This document shows, piece after piece, positions 39,451 through 44,002 of a stretch of 44,002 nucleotides of DNA (the stretch's first letter is position 1; the number at the start of each line of letters is the position of its first letter). Location of the stretch: positions 1 through 44,002 of the forward strand of contig JAUQPW010000043.1 of assembly GCA_030550175.1 (NCBI GenBank). The letters are read 5' to 3'. The notes under the pieces are model-generated. The model searched no databases. It saw only the letters and a program-made list of their open reading frames with translations, and had not been told where the DNA came from. Made by a program: the position numbers and the translations under genes. Source of the DNA: a bacterium. GTDB lineage: Bacteria > Moduliflexota > Moduliflexia > Moduliflexales > JAUQPW01.

Positions 39451-41265
39451 ATGGCTGAGAAAATTGGAGAAATTCTCTTAAAAGCAAATTTAATTACACG
39501 ACAACAATTACAACAGGCTGTGCAGGAACAGAAGAACTCAGGAGGTCGCCTGGGTTCCGTTCTGGTTAAAATGGGGTTTGTTAATGAAGACTCGATCCTT
39601 TCCTGTTTAAGTAGTCAATTTGGAGTTCCTGCCATCGATTTAGATACTTTTCATATTGAAGAGTCGGTTCTTGAAACTATCCCGGTTTCCGTGGCTAAAA
39701 AATATATGGTCATTCCCATCAGCCGGGTGGGAAACATCTTGACCCTTGCTATGGCAGACCCCTCCGATGTTTTCGCCATGGATGATATTAAGTTTATGAC
39801 GAATTATAACATCGAGCCGGTTGTTGCCTCTGAAAGCTCTATCATAGAAGCAATTAATCGACATTACGGTAAAAAGGATAAAAAAGCAGCCGCCTCTGAA
39901 AAACAAGAAGAAAAGAAGGTCGAAGCTATTAATTATAAGGATTTCTCCATGACGGAAGATGAGATCGAAGGGGATACCATAGAAATGGACATGAGCCCCA
40001 CCGTCGATATCAATGAATTTGATAAAATTGTTAAAGGAGCCATAGAAAATGTTGAAGTGGTAGAAGAAAAAGAGGAGGAAGGCGTCATTACCGAGGTTGA
40101 TGCTCCCATTGTAAAGCTTGTGAACGGGATTCTTCTCAATGCCGTACAAAGAAAAGTCAGCGATATCCATATCGAACCTTATGAAAAAGTTTTCAGGGTT
40201 CGGTATCGACTGGACGGGGATCTGTATCCGGTCATGAGTTTACCTCTTACGTTAAAGAACTCCGTGGTCTCCAGAATTAAAATTATGTCCAACTTAGACA
40301 TTGCGGAGAAACGGCTCCCCCAGGACGGGCGTATCAAATTGAAACTGGGTAAGAAAAAAGAGATCGACTTTCGGGTTTCTACGCTTCCCACCCTATTTGG
40401 AGAAAAAATCGTTTTACGGTTACTGGATAAATCTACCTTACAACTGGATTTAACCAAACTCGGGTTTGAACCTCAGTCCCTGGAAGACTTTAAGGAGGCG
40501 ATTCGCAAACCTTATGGAATGATCCTGGTAACCGGACCCACGGGAAGTGGTAAAACAACGACTCTTTATTCGGCCTTGCAATCGTTAAATACGACCGATG
40601 TTAATATTGTAACGGCCGAGGATCCGGTAGAGTTTAATCTCATGGGAATCAACCAGGTACAGATGCGGGAGGATGTAGGTCTTACCTTTGCCAGTGCTTT
40701 GAGGGCTTTCCTGCGCCAGGATCCGGATATTATCCTGGTTGGGGAGATACGAGATTTTGAAACGGCTGAAATTGCCATTAAAGCAGCTCTTACCGGGCAT
40801 TTAGTCTTAAGTACCCTTCATACCAATGATGCCCCAGGCACAGTTAATCGCCTTTTAAATATGGGGATCGAACCTTTTCTGGTAGCGTCTTCGGTATTAT
40901 TGGTCGTGGCGCAAAGATTACTAAAGAAAATATGCCAAAAATGTAAGGAACCTGAAAAACTTCCCATAGATGTTCTCGTTCGAGCCGGATTGAGTGAGGA
41001 AGAAGCCAGAACCATTACGCCTTATAAGGGTAAGGGTTGTGAAATGTGTAATAAGACGGGTTATAAGGGACGCATCGCCTTGTATGAGGTTATGGTTGTC
41101 AAACCCAATATTCGTGAGTTAATCCTGAGGGGAGCGTCGACCGATGAATTGAAAGCTCAGGCCATTCAAAACGGGATGCTAACCCTGAGGGCCAGTGGAC
41201 TTGCCAAACTTAAAGAAGGGATTACCTCTCTGGAACAAGTTTTAAGTGTTACCTTGGGAGATTAA
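39451..41265 (+). CDS. pilB: type IV pilus assembly ATPase PilB
   Basis: Cytoplasmic hexameric ATPase that drives pilus extension. The 604-residue product has an N-terminal MshEN domain (IGEILLKANLITRQQLQQAVQEQ ... VPAIDLDTFHI). A long acidic linker covers about residues 145-210. The catalytic core has Walker A GPTGSGKTTTLYSAL, the Asp box, Walker B IILVGEIRDFETAEIA and the His box HLVLSTLHTNDA. A tetra-cysteine zinc site, CQKC and CEMC, lies near the end, which separates PilB/GspE from PilT. AAGGGG nine bases before the ATG is the ribosome-binding site. The linker is somewhat longer than usual. First gene of a pilBTCS cluster. Confidence 0.95.
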   Translation: MAEKIGEILLKANLITRQQLQQAVQEQKNSGGRLGSVLVKMGFVNEDSILSCLSSQFGVPAIDLDTFHIEESVLETIPVSVAKKYMVIPISRVGNILTLAMADPSDVFAMDDIKFMTNYNIEPVVASESSIIEAINRHYGKKDKKAAASEKQEEKKVEAINYKDFSMTEDEIEGDTIEMDMSPTVDINEFDKIVKGAIENVEVVEEKEEEGVITEVDAPIVKLVNGILLNAVQRKVSDIHIEPYEKVFRVRYRLDGDLYPVMSLPLTLKNSVVSRIKIMSNLDIAEKRLPQDGRIKLKLGKKKEIDFRVSTLPTLFGEKIVLRLLDKSTLQLDLTKLGFEPQSLEDFKEAIRKPYGMILVTGPTGSGKTTTLYSALQSLNTTDVNIVTAEDPVEFNLMGINQVQMREDVGLTFASALRAFLRQDPDIILVGEIRDFETAEIAIKAALTGHLVLSTLHTNDAPGTVNRLLNMGIEPFLVASSVLLVVAQRLLKKICQKCKEPEKLPIDVLVRAGLSEEEARTITPYKGKGCEMCNKTGYKGRIALYEVMVVKPNIRELILRGASTDELKAQAIQNGMLTLRASGLAKLKEGITSLEQVLSVTLGD

Positions 41266-41267
41266 GT

Positions 41268-42362
41268 ATGTCCGATCTACATGAGTTACTCAGAATAATG
41301 TTTGAACGGGGTGCTTCGGATTTGCATATTACCAGTGGTTCTCCCCCCCAAATCCGCATAGATGGGAGCTTGATTCCTATCGATGGGGAAGAACCTCTCA
41401 CACCGGCAGATACCAAACGGCTGGTTTATAGTGTCTTAACCGATTCACAAAAGCATACCTTTGAGGAAAATAATGAACTGGATTTTTCTTTTGGTGTGAA
41501 AGGACTTAGCCGCTTCCGGGGTAATGCCTTTCAACAACGGGGGGCCGTAGCGGCTGCCTTCAGAACAATTCCTTATAAAATCCCCTCTTTTCAAGAGTTG
41601 GGACTCCCCCCCTCCGTTTCCAAATTAGCTGAAAAACCCCAGGGCCTGGTCCTGGTTACAGGTCCTACGGGAAGCGGTAAGTCTACCACCTTAGCAGCTT
41701 TGATCGATAAAATCAATACCGAACGCCACGATCATATCATAACTATCGAGGATCCTATCGAGTATTTACATGAACATAAAAATTGTATCGTCAATCAACG
41801 AGAGGTTCAGGCAGATACCAAATCCTTTAAGGCAGCCCTTAAATACGTATTAAGACAAGATCCAGATATTATCCTGATCGGTGAAATGCGGGATCTCGAA
41901 ACCATTGAAGCCGCCCTGGTTATAGCTGAAACTGGACACCTGGTTTTTGCTACTCTGCATACCAATTCCTGTGCCCAAACTATCAACCGAATCATAGATG
42001 TGTTTCCGCCTCATCAACAATCCCAGGTGAGAGCTCAATTATCCTTTGTCCTGGAAGGGGTTGTCACGCAGCAACTGATCCCTAAAGCCAGCGGACGGGG
42101 CCGTGTTTTGGCTGTTGAAGTCATGATTCCTAACCCGGCTATTCGAGCTCTTATTCGGGAAGATAAAGTCCACCAGATTTATTCCCAGATGCAGGTTGGA
42201 CAGGAAAAGACCGGGATGCAGACCATGAACCAGTCCCTCCTCAACCTGTTTAAAAGACGCTTAATCAGTAAAAACGAAGCTTTTAAGAGATCACCCAATT
42301 TAGATGAATTCGAACAAATGATGGCTCGGGAAGGTGCCGTTATGGATCGTTTATCAGTATAG
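41268..42362 (+). CDS. pilT: type IV pilus retraction ATPase PilT
   Basis: Cytoplasmic ATPase that powers pilus retraction and twitching. The 364-residue product shows LHELLRIMFERGASDLHI at the start, Walker A GPTGSGKSTTLAALI, the Walker B region IILIGEMRDLETIEAAL, the His box HLVFATLHTNS, and the PilT-specific AIRALIRE motif (consensus AIRNLIRE). No zinc site is present, as expected. The ATG lies two bases after the pilB stop and its ribosome-binding site overlaps the end of pilB, so translation is probably coupled. Confidence 0.96.
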   Translation: MSDLHELLRIMFERGASDLHITSGSPPQIRIDGSLIPIDGEEPLTPADTKRLVYSVLTDSQKHTFEENNELDFSFGVKGLSRFRGNAFQQRGAVAAAFRTIPYKIPSFQELGLPPSVSKLAEKPQGLVLVTGPTGSGKSTTLAALIDKINTERHDHIITIEDPIEYLHEHKNCIVNQREVQADTKSFKAALKYVLRQDPDIILIGEMRDLETIEAALVIAETGHLVFATLHTNSCAQTINRIIDVFPPHQQSQVRAQLSFVLEGVVTQQLIPKASGRGRVLAVEVMIPNPAIRALIREDKVHQIYSQMQVGQEKTGMQTMNQSLLNLFKRRLISKNEAFKRSPNLDEFEQMMAREGAVMDRLSV

Positions 42363-42435
42363 GTTCTAAGATCTAAGTTCTAAGTTCATAGAAACCCTAT
42401 AAAACGTAGAACCCAACCTTTAGAACTTAACAGCT

Positions 42436-43650
42436 ATGCCGGAATTTACATATAAAATTAAAATAGCGGGTAGGAAAATTAAGAAAACCATTGAAGCTCC
42501 CAATAAGGAAGCTGCTATCCGGCTTATAAGAAATAAAACAGGTGCAGATGTCAACTCGGTTAAACCTAAATCAAAGCCTATTGAAATTCCTTTCCTGTCG
42601 TCGATGATGAAGCCTAAAATTAAGACGAAGGATGTTGTTATTTTTACCCGACAGTTTGCAACCATGATCGACGCAGGGCTCCCTTTGGTACAATGCCTGG
42701 AAATTTTAGGAAATCAACAGGAAAATCCAACCTTCGCCGAAGTTATTAAAAAACTCCGTGTGGATGTGGAAGAAGGCTCTACCTTTGCAGATGCCTTACG
42801 AAAACACCCTAAGGTTTTTGATAACTTGTTTACCAACCTTGTAGAAGCCGGAGAAGCCGGTGGTATTCTGGATACCATCCTGAACCGATTGGCCGGATAC
42901 CTGGAAAAAGCCCAGGCTTTAAGGGCCAAAATTAAATCGGCCATGATTTATCCAATCACCGTGATTACCGTAGCCATTGTCGTCGTGGTGTTCCTGCTTA
43001 TCTTTGTGATTCCTACCTTTGCCTCTCTGTTTACGGGATTAGGGGCTCCCTTACCGGGTCCCACTCTGTTTGTGATGGCCTTAAGTCAATTTTTAGTCAG
43101 ATTCGGACCCTTCCTGGCGGTTGGTCTGGTTGTGGTTGGCTACCTCTTCAAAAAATACTATGCTACCGAAAATGGTCGCCGCACGATCGATGCGTTTATT
43201 TTGAAACTTCCCATATTTGGAGACCTGGTTACCAAGGCTTCCGTTGCCCGATTTACCAGAACTCTGGGTACACTGATTAGCAGTGGTGTGCCTATACTGG
43301 ATGGATTGGAAATCACAGCCCGTACAGCAGGTAACGCCATTATCGAACTGGCTGTAATGGAAACAAGAAACAGTATTAAAGAGGGAAAAACTATTGCAGA
43401 ACCTCTGGAACTGACCGAGGTTTTTCCACCTATGGTCGTTCAAATGGTTAGTGTGGGCGAACAGAGCGGGGCTTTAGATAGCATGTTGGCTAAAATCGCC
43501 GACTTCTACGAAGAGGAAGTGGATCGTGCCGTAGAAAATTTAACTTCCTTGTTGGAACCTCTGATGATTGTTTTCCTGGGGATTACCGTCGGAGGGATCG
43601 TTATCTCTATGTACCTGCCCATCTTTAGTCTGATTAAGCATATTGGATAA
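42436..43650 (+). CDS. pilC: type IV pilus inner-membrane platform protein PilC
   Basis: Polytopic inner-membrane platform that links PilB and PilT to pilus assembly. The 404-residue product has two repeated GspF/PilC domains: FTRQFATMIDAGLPLVQCLEIL ... LFTNLVEAGEAGG, and FTRTLGTLISSGVPILDGLEI ... MVVQMVSVGEQSG. There are three hydrophobic helices, around IYPITVITVAIVVVVFLLIFVIP, FLAVGLVVVGYLF and LMIVFLGITVGGIVISMYLPIF. Length is normal. The gap after pilT is 73 bases and contains short inverted repeats. Confidence 0.96.
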   Translation: MPEFTYKIKIAGRKIKKTIEAPNKEAAIRLIRNKTGADVNSVKPKSKPIEIPFLSSMMKPKIKTKDVVIFTRQFATMIDAGLPLVQCLEILGNQQENPTFAEVIKKLRVDVEEGSTFADALRKHPKVFDNLFTNLVEAGEAGGILDTILNRLAGYLEKAQALRAKIKSAMIYPITVITVAIVVVVFLLIFVIPTFASLFTGLGAPLPGPTLFVMALSQFLVRFGPFLAVGLVVVGYLFKKYYATENGRRTIDAFILKLPIFGDLVTKASVARFTRTLGTLISSGVPILDGLEITARTAGNAIIELAVMETRNSIKEGKTIAEPLELTEVFPPMVVQMVSVGEQSGALDSMLAKIADFYEEEVDRAVENLTSLLEPLMIVFLGITVGGIVISMYLPIFSLIKHIG

Positions 43651-43827
43651 TAAATCCTTTAGATTTCTCCCTGCAAGTCATAGAAAAAAGGTGGCTCTCT
43701 CTTCCAATTCATGGGGGTACGGCAAAATAAGTTTATAAATTCTTCTCATAGAAGAGATAAATTGATTTTTTATAGTGAGCCTAGCCCACCAGATAAGGGT
43801 GGGTGTTAATCGCTCTACCCAATATGA

Positions 43828-44002
43828 ATGAGCCGGAATATAGATGATTCCAAAAATGAAGCGGGATTTAATAAAATAAAATGGCTGATTTTTCTTCGAA
43901 TTGTGGTCATTACATTGACTTTGGGCTCTGCCCTGCTGTTCCAGCTTCAAAATGCAAATCCGGCCGCACTGGATCCTCTCTATAACTTCATTATCTTTGC
44001 TT
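43828..44002 (+). CDS. pilS: N-terminus of sensor histidine kinase PilS (cut by window end)
   Basis: From ATG 43828 an open frame runs off the window end, 58 codons. It reads MSRNIDDSKNEAGFNKIKW and then a membrane helix, LIFLRIVVITLTLGSALLFQL, followed by NANPAALDPLYNFIIFA, the start of a second helix. This opening matches PilS-type kinases, which sense pilin level and signal to PilR to control pilA. The place right after pilC fits the common pilB-pilT-pilC-pilS-pilR order. The kinase domains lie outside the window, so the call rests on the N-terminus and context. Confidence 0.65.
   Translation, partial: MSRNIDDSKNEAGFNKIKWLIFLRIVVITLTLGSALLFQLQNANPAALDPLYNFIIFA

Noticed and set aside
43678..43950. 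Minus-strand open frame of 90 codons after pilC
   Set aside because: It lies opposite the pilS start, which has a recognisable membrane helix and fits the gene order.

Overview
ORGANISM. The window is bacterial and looks Gram-negative. It carries a pilB-pilT-pilC-pilS type IV pilus order, a Tat-exported sugar-binding protein, periplasmic TlpA-like thioredoxins, glnD, a DksA-like protein and PATAN (DUF4388) regulators. This mix resembles Deltaproteobacteria/Desulfobacterota, Methylomirabilota or Tectomicrobia-like lineages. I cannot name a taxon from the sequence alone. No rRNA, tRNA or CRISPR array was seen.

LAYOUT. (1) 1-3.6 kb: sugar ABC importer (binding protein and two permeases, no ATPase), with a 162-bp inverted-repeat element between the first two genes. 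(2) 3.7-6.5 kb: secreted protein with six calcium-loop beta-propeller-type repeats. (3) 6.5-7.5 kb: repeat-bearing intergenic region ending in a promoter candidate. (4) 7.5-16.3 kb: a GC-rich, visibly decaying island holding a type III-like restriction-modification operon (mod, a DUF2283 gene, res), then a DUF899 pseudogene. (5) 16.6-24.2 kb, minus strand: solute-binding-like protein, TlpA thioredoxin, a 1506-residue membrane/exported fusion of unknown function, pgsA, and a dksA-like gene. (6) 24.5-29 kb, plus strand: glnD, a small membrane protein, a HAD phosphatase. (7) 29-34 kb, minus strand: TlpA thioredoxin, a DUF4124 protein, an ABC-2 type exporter pair, a family 2 glycosyltransferase. 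(8) 34-36.4 kb: a response regulator with a PATAN domain and a companion with two PATAN-like modules. (9) 36.4-39.2 kb: degV (minus), family 4 uracil-DNA glycosylase, aroE. (10) 39.4 kb to the end: pilB, pilT, pilC and the start of pilS.

MOST UNUSUAL REGION. The mod reading frame is a mosaic. A 323-residue intein carrying a DUF559 (Vsr-like) nuclease sits exactly inside the FDPT/CGSGT AdoMet-binding motif. A second DUF559 domain lies in the C-terminal half and is precisely bracketed by inverted copies of a CCCTCACC-type palindromic repeat. The target-recognition segment is AT-rich against GC-rich flanks. At least eight palindromic-repeat insertions, three of them expanded into tandem arrays with periods of 30, 33 and 36 bp, all keep the frame. 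The same repeat families also occur between backbone genes at 28.1 kb. mod and res each carry an apparent one-base frameshift, res has a TGA near its end, and the DUF899 gene has two in-frame stops, so the island appears to be decaying unless some breaks are assembly errors.
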